Assembly (NCBI GenBank): GCA_934563745.1
Contig: CAKTHE010000021.1
Location: forward strand, 1-39,630
Reading direction: 5' to 3'
DNA from: an uncultured Dysosmobacter sp.
Lineage (GTDB): Bacteria > Bacillota > Clostridia > Oscillospirales > Oscillospiraceae
DNA length: 39,630 nt
The position numbers were made by a program, and so were the translations under genes. The notes beneath the pieces were generated by a model. The model had not been told where the DNA came from. It worked only from the letters and a program-made list of their open reading frames with translations, and did not search any database. Positions 32,882 through 39,630 of the stretch are shown piece after piece (position 1 is the first letter of the stretch; every line of letters starts with the position of its first letter).

Positions 32882-34147
32882 TCAGACGACCTGATCAAAA
32901 AGAGAAAGCTGCTCCATAGCCGGCTGCAGGGCGGGACGCTCTGCGGCAGTCAGAGCTTGCAGCAGACCTTCCGGCGTGAAGGAAAGCCGGACCGGCGCCT
33001 GCCCGGCGGCTGTCAGAAAATATTGCGCCCGTTTCATAACAACGCCCAGGCGGGGGAGGTCGGCACAGTGCAGCCGCGCAACGCGCCGGGCGGCAAGGAT
33101 CCGCCGGGCGCTGATCACACCGATGCCCGGAATCCGCAGCAGTGCCTCATAGTCCGCGGTGTTGACCTCAAGCGGAAAAAAGTCCAGATGGGCAAGCGCC
33201 CAGCTGCACTTGGGATCGACTGCGAGATTAAAATCCGGCGTGCGTTCGTCCAGAAGCTCTTCCGCCCGGAAGCCATAAAAACGCAAAAGCCAGTCTGCCT
33301 GATACAGGCGATGCTCCCGCAGCAGAGGCGGCTTGACCGAGCGGGCGGGCAGCAAGGCACTTTCAACCACTGGAACATAGGCGGAATAGAACACCCGTTT
33401 GAGTTTGTAATGATCGTACAGCCCCTGACTCAGGCGCAGGATCTTTAAGTCATGGTCCTGCGTGGCGCCTACGATCAGTTGGGTGCTTTGCCCGGCCGGG
33501 GCGAATTTGGGCGTGTGGCGGTACTTGGTCAGCGCCTCGCGGTTTTCGGTCCGCAGCTGCCGGATCTGCCCCATGGGTTTCAAAATGGCCTGCTTGCTTT
33601 TGTCCGGCGCCAGCAGGCGCAGCCCGGCTTCCGATGGCAGCTCGATATTAACGGAGAGGCGGTCCGCCAGAAGGCCCAGACGCTCGACCAGCTCCGGCAC
33701 CGCACCCGGAATGGTCTTGGCGTGAATGTATCCGTTGAACCGGTATTCTTCCCGCAGGATCCGCAGCGCCTCGATCATCAGTTCCATGGTATAGTCGGGG
33801 CTGCGTACAACGCCGGACGAGAGAAAAAGCCCCTCAATGTAATTCCGCCGGTAAAAACCAATGGTCAGCTCGGCCAACTCCCGGGGGGAGAAGGAGGCGC
33901 GGGGCGTGTCGTTTCCGCAGCGATTGATGCAATAGCTGCAATGATAGATGCAGCGGTTGGTCAGCAGAACCTTCAGAAGCGTTACGCAGCGCCCATCTGC
34001 GGAAAAGCTGTGGCAGCAGCCGGCGAAAGAGGAGCTGGTGGAGCCGATATAGCCCTTTCGAAAGCCGCGCCGGCTGCCGCTGGATGTACAGGCGGCATCG
34101 TATTTGGCCGCATCGGCCAGAATGGTCAGCTTTTCAAGAAGTTCCAC
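32882..34147 (-). CDS. Putative DNA modification/repair radical SAM protein (TIGR03916)
   Basis: This 421-residue protein binds a radical SAM [4Fe-4S] cluster through Cys66, Cys70 and Cys73 (NRCIYHCSYC). Extra cysteines lie at positions 20, 44, 45 and 54. A helix-hairpin-helix DNA-binding motif is visible near residue 335 (LLRIPGIGVISARRI). The start VELLEKLTILADAAKYDAAC fits the family and uses GTG at 34147, 5 bases after the preceding stop. The family is assigned from similarity; the reaction is not established. Position behind LexA-like boxes is consistent with a damage response. Confidence 0.88.
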   Translation of the reverse strand: MELLEKLTILADAAKYDAACTSSGSRRGFRKGYIGSTSSSFAGCCHSFSADGRCVTLLKVLLTNRCIYHCSYCINRCGNDTPRASFSPRELAELTIGFYRRNYIEGLFLSSGVVRSPDYTMELMIEALRILREEYRFNGYIHAKTIPGAVPELVERLGLLADRLSVNIELPSEAGLRLLAPDKSKQAILKPMGQIRQLRTENREALTKYRHTPKFAPAGQSTQLIVGATQDHDLKILRLSQGLYDHYKLKRVFYSAYVPVVESALLPARSVKPPLLREHRLYQADWLLRFYGFRAEELLDERTPDFNLAVDPKCSWALAHLDFFPLEVNTADYEALLRIPGIGVISARRILAARRVARLHCADLPRLGVVMKRAQYFLTAAGQAPVRLSFTPEGLLQALTAAERPALQPAMEQLSLFDQVV

Positions 34148-34152
34148 GGCAC

Positions 34153-34287
34153 TCAGGTGCGGGCGCTGACCCGGCGGCGCCGGGGCGGCTCCGGACGCTC
34201 AATGGCATCAATGATGCGGAACAGCTGCGTGGTCAGGAAGACGATCCCCACGAGAATAAAGAAAAAGGTCCAACCGGTCATAGTCAT
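34153..34287 (-). CDS. SOS-operon membrane miniprotein (44 aa)
   Basis: This small gene encodes MTMTGWTFFFILVGIVFLTT followed by QLFRIIDAIE and a Pro/Arg-rich basic tail ending RRRRVSART. It should be a single-pass membrane protein with a cytoplasmic tail. GGAGGG lies seven bases before the ATG. It is the first gene after the LexA-boxed promoter and its stop is 5 bases before the GTG of the TIGR03916 gene. LexA-controlled tiny membrane proteins in other bacteria block division (SidA in Caulobacter, YneA in Bacillus), but no homology to them is claimed. Function unknown. Confidence 0.72.
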   Translation of the reverse strand: MTMTGWTFFFILVGIVFLTTQLFRIIDAIERPEPPRRRRVSART

Positions 34288-34306
34288 TCGTGATCCCTCC
34301 AAGAAT

Positions 34307-34378
34307 CGAATTTTTGTTCTACTGACACTATAACTCGAACAAAGGTTCTTGTCAAGAAAAAACTCGAACAAAAGTGCT
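34307..34378 (-). promoter_or_regulatory. SOS-type promoter with three LexA-like boxes at 29-bp spacing
   Basis: On the minus strand TTGACA (34355-34350) and TATAGT (34332-34327) are exactly 17 bases apart. Three boxes of the Gram-positive LexA type (CGAAC-N4-GTTCG) occur at 34307-34320 (CGAATTTTTGTTCT), 34336-34349 (CGAACAAAGGTTCT) and 34365-34378 (CGAACAAAAGTGCT). The middle, best box fills the spacer between -35 and -10; the first covers the predicted start, and the third lies upstream of -35. Each box starts 29 bases after the last. LexA bound here would block polymerase directly. Confidence 0.85.
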
Positions 34379-34445
34379 AATTTTGATTGGAAAGAGGCAG
34401 GAACGGCAAAAGCGGAATAATTTCAAAAAAATCGGGAAGTCTGTG

Positions 34446-34469
34446 AAAAAGGCGGAAACTTTTTCCGCC
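34446..34469 (-). terminator. Minus-strand terminator upstream of the SOS promoter
   Basis: GGCGGAAA (34451-34458) pairs with TTTCCGCC (34462-34469), and the minus strand then reads TTTTT. No minus-strand gene precedes it. It may shield the SOS operon from antisense readthrough. Confidence 0.55.
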
Positions 34470-34534
34470 GCGGTACCGTCTAAAAAAATACAAATCTGAA
34501 ATTCCAACGAAACGGATCGAAAAGGAGAAGAACC

Positions 34535-35026
34535 ATGAAACGTATGTGGCTTGTGCCGGCGCTGGCATTGCTTCTTGTGATGCTTGCCGGCTGCGGAAAA
34601 TCAGCGGGGCAGACGGAGGATACCGTGGACCTGAATGCCTTTTTTGACAGCCTGTCCAAAGAATATGACTGGGGCAACGGCTATATGGAAGCGATCCCGG
34701 ATGATCTGCTGGATGATTATTATCCGGGGCTGAGCGATTATACGTTTCAGCAGAAGGTGATCCGGGCGCCGGCCATGTCCGCGGTGGTCAATGAGGTGGC
34801 GCTGGTGGAGTGTGAAAGCGATACGGATGCAGAGGCGGTGCAGAAGCTGCTGCAGAAGCGGGCGGACGATCAGGCCGCCGGCGGAGCCTGGTATCCGGAA
34901 TCCATGGATGCCTGGGGTGAGGCGGAGGTGATCCGACACGGCTCTTACGTGGCGCTGATCGCCTGTGCCGAGCATCAGAGCGAGATTTCGGACAAGTTTA
35001 ACGCACTGTTCGAGACGCAGAACTAA
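34535..35026 (+). CDS. DUF4358 lipoprotein
   Basis: This 163-residue protein has a lipoprotein signal (MKRMWLVPALALLLVMLAGC) and a short domain with YPGLSDYTFQQKVIRAPAMSA, matching DUF4358. The family is frequently encoded next to MBOAT/DHHW surface-acylation genes, as here; its role is unknown. AAAGGAGAAG precedes the ATG. A hairpin separates it from the MBOAT gene, so readthrough may be partial. Confidence 0.82.
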   Translation: MKRMWLVPALALLLVMLAGCGKSAGQTEDTVDLNAFFDSLSKEYDWGNGYMEAIPDDLLDDYYPGLSDYTFQQKVIRAPAMSAVVNEVALVECESDTDAEAVQKLLQKRADDQAAGGAWYPESMDAWGEAEVIRHGSYVALIACAEHQSEISDKFNALFETQN

Positions 35027-35030
35027 AATC

Positions 35031-35070
35031 GAAAGGGCTCACCATGGCGGCTGCCGTGGTGGGCTCTTTC
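35031..35070 (+). terminator. Hairpin between the lipoprotein and MBOAT genes
   Basis: The arms 35031-35048 and 35053-35070 pair over about 18 bases with several G-U pairs around GGCT. Only CTTTC follows, so it is probably a partial terminator or RNA-stabilising stem. Confidence 0.6.
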
Positions 35071-35098
35071 AAGGACTGATCAGAGAGGGGAATGCCGG

Positions 35099-36493
35099 GT
35101 GCTTTTCAGCAGCCTGACTTTTTTGTTTTTATATCTGCTGCTGGTTCTGATGGTTTATTTTGCCGTCCCGTTCCGATGGAAGAATGTGGTTCTTCTGACG
35201 GCCAGCATGCTTTTTTACGGCTGGGGAGAGCCGGTCTACATTACCATTATGATCCTGTCGACACTGATCGACTATACCCACGGTATGCTGGTGGAAAAAT
35301 ACCGGGCGGACCGGAAGAAAGCGCGCCGCTTTATGATCCAGTCCGTGATCTTCAATCTGATCCTGCTGGGGTTTTTTAAATACTGGGACTTTTTTGCGGT
35401 GAATCTTTCCCTGATCCCGGGGATCACGATCCCGCAGCTGCATATTCCGCTGCCCATCGGCATTTCCTTTTTTACGTTTCAAACCATGAGCTATACCATC
35501 GACGTTTACCGCGGGGATGCGCCGGTGCAGCGGAACCTTTTGACCTTTGGAACGTTTGTGACGATGTTTCCGCAGCTGATTGCCGGCCCCATCGTCAAAT
35601 ATAAGACCGTCGCGCAGGAGCTCAACAGCCGGGAGCATACCGCCCGGCGCTTTGCGGCGGGGGCGTGCCGCTTCTGTGTGGGACTTGCCAAGAAGGTCCT
35701 GCTGGCGAATTCCATCGGAACGCTGTGGGAGACGTCTTTGGCGGCGCAGGCGGCCGGAGAGCTGACCGTGCTGGGCGGCTGGCTGGGTCTGCTGGCGTAT
35801 TCCTTCCAGATCTACTTCGACTTCTCCGGCTATTCGGACATGGCCATCGGCCTGGGGGCGATGTTCGGCTTTACCTTTGACGAGAACTTCCACTATCCGT
35901 ATGAGGCGGCGTCGGTGTCCGATTTTTGGCGCCGCTGGCACATTTCGCTGACCTCCTGGTTCCGGGAATATCTGTACATTCCCCTGGGAGGAAACCGGGG
36001 CGGCCTTTCTAAGAAGCTGCGCAACATTCTGATCGTCTGGTTCTGCACGGGATTCTGGCACGGAGCCAGCTGGAACTATATCCTCTGGGGGCTGTACTTT
36101 GCCTTCTGGCTGATCCTGGAAAAGTATGTGCTGCATGGGCTTTTTGCACGGATGCCGGTGGTTCTGCGGCATATATACACCTTGGCCGTGGTCGTGACGG
36201 GCTGGGGCCTGTTCGCCATTGAGGACCTGCATCAGTGCGCAGGCTATTTGAAGGTCTGCTTCGGCGGCGGCCCGGGTTGGAGCAGCACGAATTTCTTCGA
36301 CCTGCGCAGCTATGCGCTGACCCTTGCGGTGCTGACGCTGGCCTCTACCGAATGGGGCTGCCGCGTCTGGAAAAAGCTGCCCCAGTGGGGACAGCGCGTG
36401 GCCGCTCCGCTTTTGATGCTGGCTTCGCTGCTGCTCTGCACGGCATATCTGGTGGACGGAAGCTATAATCCGTTTTTGTATTTTCGGTTTTGA
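35099..36493 (+). CDS. MBOAT-family O-acyltransferase
   Basis: This 464-residue membrane enzyme belongs to the AlgI/DltB-type MBOAT group, which moves acyl groups (usually acetyl) to extracellular polymers. Visible signatures are LPIGISFFTFQTMSYTIDVY near residue 118, VSDFWRRWHISLTSWFREYL near 275 and GFWHGASWNYILWG with the conserved catalytic His near residue 320. About ten membrane helices are present. The GTG start lies nine bases after GAGAGGGG. DHHW and DUF4358 partners flank it; together they look like a surface-glycan O-acetylation set. Confidence 0.92.
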   Translation: MLFSSLTFLFLYLLLVLMVYFAVPFRWKNVVLLTASMLFYGWGEPVYITIMILSTLIDYTHGMLVEKYRADRKKARRFMIQSVIFNLILLGFFKYWDFFAVNLSLIPGITIPQLHIPLPIGISFFTFQTMSYTIDVYRGDAPVQRNLLTFGTFVTMFPQLIAGPIVKYKTVAQELNSREHTARRFAAGACRFCVGLAKKVLLANSIGTLWETSLAAQAAGELTVLGGWLGLLAYSFQIYFDFSGYSDMAIGLGAMFGFTFDENFHYPYEAASVSDFWRRWHISLTSWFREYLYIPLGGNRGGLSKKLRNILIVWFCTGFWHGASWNYILWGLYFAFWLILEKYVLHGLFARMPVVLRHIYTLAVVVTGWGLFAIEDLHQCAGYLKVCFGGGPGWSSTNFFDLRSYALTLAVLTLASTEWGCRVWKKLPQWGQRVAAPLLMLASLLLCTAYLVDGSYNPFLYFRF

Positions 36494-36507
36494 AAGGGAG
36501 GCGGAGC

Positions 36508-37638
36508 ATGAAAGAGAAAACATACGACCGCCTGCTCAGCGGGCTGTTCTGCCTGTTTCTGGGGGGGATTATGGTCTGGCAGCTGCTGCTTCCGGACCGG
36601 GCGCGCTCGGACGTGGAAAACCGTACGCTCCAGCAGCTTCCCGCCTTTTCCTGGGGCGCCGTTTTGGACGGGAGCTTTATGGAGGAGGTCGAACGCTATA
36701 TCGCCGACCAGTTCCCGGCCCGGGACGAGTGGACCGGGGCAAAGGCCCGTGTTGAATGGCTGATCGGCAAACGGGAGTTCAACGGCGTATATCTGGGAAA
36801 GGACGAGACGCTTCTTTCCCATGTCAAGGAACCGGAGGGAGACCTGGCGGAGAAAAATCTGGGCTATATCCAGTCGCTGGCGGAACGGACGCAGGCCCGG
36901 GTGGTTCTGGGGCTGATCCCGTCTGCGGCGGAGATCTGGAAGGACCGGCTGCCAAAGGATGCCGGAAACTGGGATCAGGCCGCCTGGATCCGGGAGGCGG
37001 GGGAGAAGACAGGCCTTTTGCAGGCGGATCTCTTGGGAATCCTGCAGGAGCATGCGGACGAACCGGTGTTTTACCGGTCGGATCACCATTGGACGACCCT
37101 GGGGGCCTACTATGGCTATATGGCCATTCTGGAGGCGCTGGGACGCGGGGACGAAGTGCCGCCGCAGGAGTCTTTCACGCCGGAGACAGTCAGCACCGGA
37201 TTCAACGGAACGCTGTATTCCACTTCGGGGATTCATTGGCTGACACCGGATTCCATCGAATACTGGGTGGATGGATCCGGACTGGAGGTTACCTCCTGGC
37301 GCAGCGGTCAGCCGGAGGAGGCGGCCCTGTATGAGCGCTCGTATCTCACGAAGAAGGATCAGTACGCTTCTTTTTTGGGCGGGAACCAGCCGCTGTGCGT
37401 GATCCGGAACCCGGCCGCCTCCAGTGACCAGAAGATCCTCTTGATCCGGGACTCCTATGCCGATGCGCTGGCGCCGTTTCTGGCACAGAGCTTTTCGGAG
37501 GTGCATCTGATGGACCTGCGCTATTACAAGCTCTCCGCGGCGGATTATGCCCGGGAACAGGGCATTGATACTATCGTGGTGCTTTACAGCGTGCCCAATC
37601 TGATCGAAGACCGGAATCTGGTGTTTTTAAAGCGCTGA
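36508..37638 (+). CDS. DHHW-family protein (SGNH-like partner of MBOAT)
   Basis: This 376-residue protein has one N-terminal membrane helix (about residues 11-28). The name-giving motif appears as YRSDHHWTTLGAYYGY near residue 192, and LLIRDSYADALAPFL near 315 fits the late SGNH-type block with the expected Asp and Ser. Such proteins act outside the cell with an MBOAT, completing O-acetylation. The ATG at 36508 follows GGAGG by six bases; the in-frame TTG at 36490 is less likely. It starts 14 bases after the MBOAT stop. Confidence 0.88.
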   Translation: MKEKTYDRLLSGLFCLFLGGIMVWQLLLPDRARSDVENRTLQQLPAFSWGAVLDGSFMEEVERYIADQFPARDEWTGAKARVEWLIGKREFNGVYLGKDETLLSHVKEPEGDLAEKNLGYIQSLAERTQARVVLGLIPSAAEIWKDRLPKDAGNWDQAAWIREAGEKTGLLQADLLGILQEHADEPVFYRSDHHWTTLGAYYGYMAILEALGRGDEVPPQESFTPETVSTGFNGTLYSTSGIHWLTPDSIEYWVDGSGLEVTSWRSGQPEEAALYERSYLTKKDQYASFLGGNQPLCVIRNPAASSDQKILLIRDSYADALAPFLAQSFSEVHLMDLRYYKLSAADYAREQGIDTIVVLYSVPNLIEDRNLVFLKR

Positions 37639-37664
37639 GGCCGGCGCCGTCTTTGCTGAAACAG

Positions 37665-37703
37665 AAAGCCGCCCCTTCGGTATATACCGAAGGGGCGGCT
37701 TTT
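37665..37703. terminator. Bidirectional intrinsic terminator after the DHHW gene
   Basis: The 38-base stretch 37665-37702 is a perfect palindrome, folding into a long GC-rich stem. TTTT leaves on the plus strand and, through the left A-run, TTT on the minus strand. Confidence 0.9.
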
Positions 37704-37717
37704 GCCGGCTTCCGGAG

Positions 37718-37760
37718 GGAAAAGAGGAGCCCTGCGCCGATTGATCGGTGCGGGGCTCCT
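37718..37760 (-). terminator. Terminator of the large minus-strand gene
   Basis: The arms 37725-37741 and 37744-37760 pair over 17 bases with two G-U pairs. The minus strand continues CTTTTCCC. It lies just after the stop of the 37784 gene. Confidence 0.8.
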
Positions 37761-37783
37761 GCTTACGGTAGCGGGGAAGGCGC

Positions 37784-39630
37784 TCAGTCGGTCAGATCCA
37801 GCAGCCGTGCATAGGCAGCCTGACCGTTGGCATCCAGGGCGTGGGAGTTCCAGCGCAGCTTCTGCAGCCCGTCGGTCAGGTACTCTTCCTCGTCCGAGAC
37901 GCCCTGCGCATAAGTCACCATGGCTTCCAGGGCGGACTGCTGCTCTTGGGCATCGTAGGTGCCGATCCGGTTTAAAAACTGATAGGGGTTCATGTAAAAG
38001 CTGAGGAGTGAATCCGAAACCGGCAGCCAGGAGGGGAGCGCCGGAGTCGCGGCCAGCGTCAGATGCCAGAGACCGAATTTAAACGCATCCGAGTTGGGCG
38101 AGGCATAGGGGTCGAGCAGAGAGGCTCCGTCCTCGTAAAGGGTCCAGCCGCCGTCCTTGGAAACGAATACCAGATAGCTACTGTCGCCCAGACCGCCGGC
38201 CCAGCCATCTTCATCGATGTACATGCCTCCGGCCTGGCAGACCCGCTCCGGAATGGGGGTGTGCAGCTCATAGCCAAAGCTGTAGAGCCGCAGCCCAAGG
38301 GCTTCGTACTGGGCGGGAAGCTCCGCCTTGGAAAGGCCTGTGATGCGCCAGTCATCCCATTGGGCGGTCTGATCAATGGCGGTCAGATCTTTGTTCCAGG
38401 CCATGGGCTGTTTCTGATAGTCGGCAAGCGCATCCAGAACCCGGGCCCGGGTGGCTGCCAGCACATCGGCCGGGGCGTAGATCCCGTCTGCCACATGGTC
38501 GGTATAGGAGTTGTCCTCCTTGTAGAACAACAGATTTTCTCCGTCAAAGTAAAGCGTGCGGAAAGCGGAGAGAAGGCCGGCCTGATCGCTGTGTTCCTCG
38601 CTGCTGTCCTCCAGGAACGACCAGAAGTGCAGGCAGCGGTAATAGGGATCCCAGCTGCTGGCGTCTGTGCCGCCGTAGGTTTCGGTATAGCCCATCTGGG
38701 GCCAGGCACTGCGAAGAAGCTCCAGCGCGTTGACCTGATAGGGCTTGCCATCCCGCTCAAAGAAGATCTGGCCGCTGCTCGATACCAGCTCCGACTTGCC
38801 GTCGCCGTCGAGATCCATGGAGGATGCGTCGCGGATGGTGTGCGCCAGAAGATAGGGGGTGCCGGAATCGTCCAGATAATAGTAGTTGCAGATGCGGTCG
38901 ATCGAGCCGCCCGTCTCCGGACTGCCGGAGGTATAATCCCTGTAGCAGACGGAGAAGCCGGAGTGGCCCAGCAGGTCCGAGAAGAACCAGATCTGAACGT
39001 CCGAAGTGGATACGGCCCAGCCATCGTACTCCGGGATCTGAAGGAAGCAGTCGGCTTCCCAGGTCAGCATGCCGTCGGGACCGGCCGCTTCGTCGGTGAT
39101 GACGGCCACATAGATGTTTCCGTCGGTGGAGCGGTACGGCCGGATGGAGAAGCTTTCCGCGCCGGAATCCGAGTCGATCGACCAGCCGCCGCCGCGTTCG
39201 GCGCAGTCACCGGAGTGATGGGTCAGCGCGGCCGGCTCCGGATCCAGCGGCGTAAGGCCGCTGAGCGGGATGGTCTTCCAGGGGTCGTTGGCCGGATAGA
39301 CGGTGGGGGTGGAGGTCACGTCGGAAAGCAGATGCGAAAGGAAATGATAGCTGCCGTTCGTCTGCTGCTCCAGTGTGACGCAGGCCGTGCTGTTTCCGCC
39401 AAAGTAAAAGTCCTTGTAATAAAGCCGGATCTGGTTTCCGCTCCGTTCCCCGCCGAAGAACTGGAGGTCCGTGCGGTAATTGGTGTCGCCGTGGGAGTGG
39501 TAATAGGCCCGGTACTCCGGCAGGTAGGTGAAGTGATCCATGTCCAGCTGCTGCGTTTCGTCCAGGGTCAGCCCCAGGTTTTCCATCAGCAGGGCGTTGA
39601 TGCTGCTGATACTCATCTTGTCCGTGGGGC
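37784..39630 (-). CDS. Large protein of unknown function, N-terminus outside the window
   Basis: The frame is open to the window edge, so the start is uncertain; an ATG at 39616 exists but lacks a signal peptide or ribosome site in view. At least 610 residues are present. They are rich in Tyr, Trp, Asp and Ser, with no membrane helix, which suggests an exported protein. MDLDGDGKSELV near residue 270 looks like a calcium-binding DxDxDG loop of the FG-GAP/dockerin kind. Several beta-strand-rich segments such as GGWTLYEDGASLLDPYAS recur. I do not recognise the family. A minus-strand terminator follows. Confidence 0.55.
   Translation of the reverse strand, partial: PTDKMSISSINALLMENLGLTLDETQQLDMDHFTYLPEYRAYYHSHGDTNYRTDLQFFGGERSGNQIRLYYKDFYFGGNSTACVTLEQQTNGSYHFLSHLLSDVTSTPTVYPANDPWKTIPLSGLTPLDPEPAALTHHSGDCAERGGGWSIDSDSGAESFSIRPYRSTDGNIYVAVITDEAAGPDGMLTWEADCFLQIPEYDGWAVSTSDVQIWFFSDLLGHSGFSVCYRDYTSGSPETGGSIDRICNYYYLDDSGTPYLLAHTIRDASSMDLDGDGKSELVSSSGQIFFERDGKPYQVNALELLRSAWPQMGYTETYGGTDASSWDPYYRCLHFWSFLEDSSEEHSDQAGLLSAFRTLYFDGENLLFYKEDNSYTDHVADGIYAPADVLAATRARVLDALADYQKQPMAWNKDLTAIDQTAQWDDWRITGLSKAELPAQYEALGLRLYSFGYELHTPIPERVCQAGGMYIDEDGWAGGLGDSSYLVFVSKDGGWTLYEDGASLLDPYASPNSDAFKFGLWHLTLAATPALPSWLPVSDSLLSFYMNPYQFLNRIGTYDAQEQQSALEAMVTYAQGVSDEEEYLTDGLQKLRWNSHALDANGQAAYARLLDLTD

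Noticed and set aside
1..39630. CRISPR arrays, tRNA or rRNA genes, insertion sequences, prophage genes
   Set aside because: No regular repeat-spacer array, cloverleaf with CCA end, transposase or phage structural gene was seen.

Overview
The window reads as ordinary chromosome of a GC-rich, spore-forming Clostridia, most like the Oscillospiraceae. This rests on the forespore and mother-cell sigma factor loci (spoIIGA-sigE and spoIIAA-spoIIAB-sigF), a T-box leader ahead of valS, an ECF vitamin transporter core, a DUF951 protein, a ClpE-type unfoldase, an S-layer-homology protein and the paired TIGR03916/TIGR03915 DNA-repair proteins. I saw no phage, IS, CRISPR, tRNA or rRNA genes. The genus is inferred from gene content, not shown by a marker gene.

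Layout. 1-8776 (+): end of a SAM-dependent methyltransferase, a VanZ-like protein, ecfA1-ecfA2-ecfT, truA, a DUF5711 protein, a CvpA-family protein, a ClpE-like ATPase and a 69-aa cysteine-containing protein, closed by a strong terminator. 8905-11725 (+): a PRK06851-type P-loop protein, then a radical SAM/SPASM-like protein behind a GC-rich leader. 11803-13678 (-): a lipoprotein and a two-domain uridine-kinase-like protein. 13771-20360 (+): a promoter and an attenuator-like leader, a secreted SLH protein, two large hairpins, a moxR-DUF58-membrane protein-lipoprotein cluster and an ECF S component. 20450-22353 (-): three small proteins of unknown function (the last with no ATG/GTG/TTG start) and nth. 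22524-23789 (+): rarA. 23836-24771 (-): an S1-domain protein. 24859-32119 (+): DUF951, a 30-aa membrane miniprotein, spoIIGA-sigE, a T-box leader with a YcxB-like gene ahead of valS, and the spoIIA operon. 32016-34287 (-): a three-gene operon (44-aa membrane miniprotein, TIGR03916, TIGR03915) behind a promoter carrying three LexA-like boxes. 34535-37638 (+): a DUF4358 lipoprotein, an MBOAT O-acyltransferase and a DHHW protein, a likely cell-surface O-acetylation set. 37784-39630 (-): a large unrecognised protein running off the window.

How it fits together. EcfA1/A2/T supply the shared engine for S components, one of which is encoded 16 kb downstream. SpoIIAA/AB control SigF, and SigF activity leads to processing of pro-SigE by SpoIIGA, so two successive sporulation switches lie within 7 kb. 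The most interesting item is the SOS-type operon at 32016-34378: a near-consensus promoter with a LexA box inside its spacer, two further boxes at exact 29-bp spacing, and a 44-aa membrane protein as first gene. That recalls LexA-controlled membrane miniproteins that stop division, here linked to two radical-SAM-family DNA-repair candidates. The second is the structured leader at 13794-13967, where alternative hairpins could form ahead of the SLH protein.
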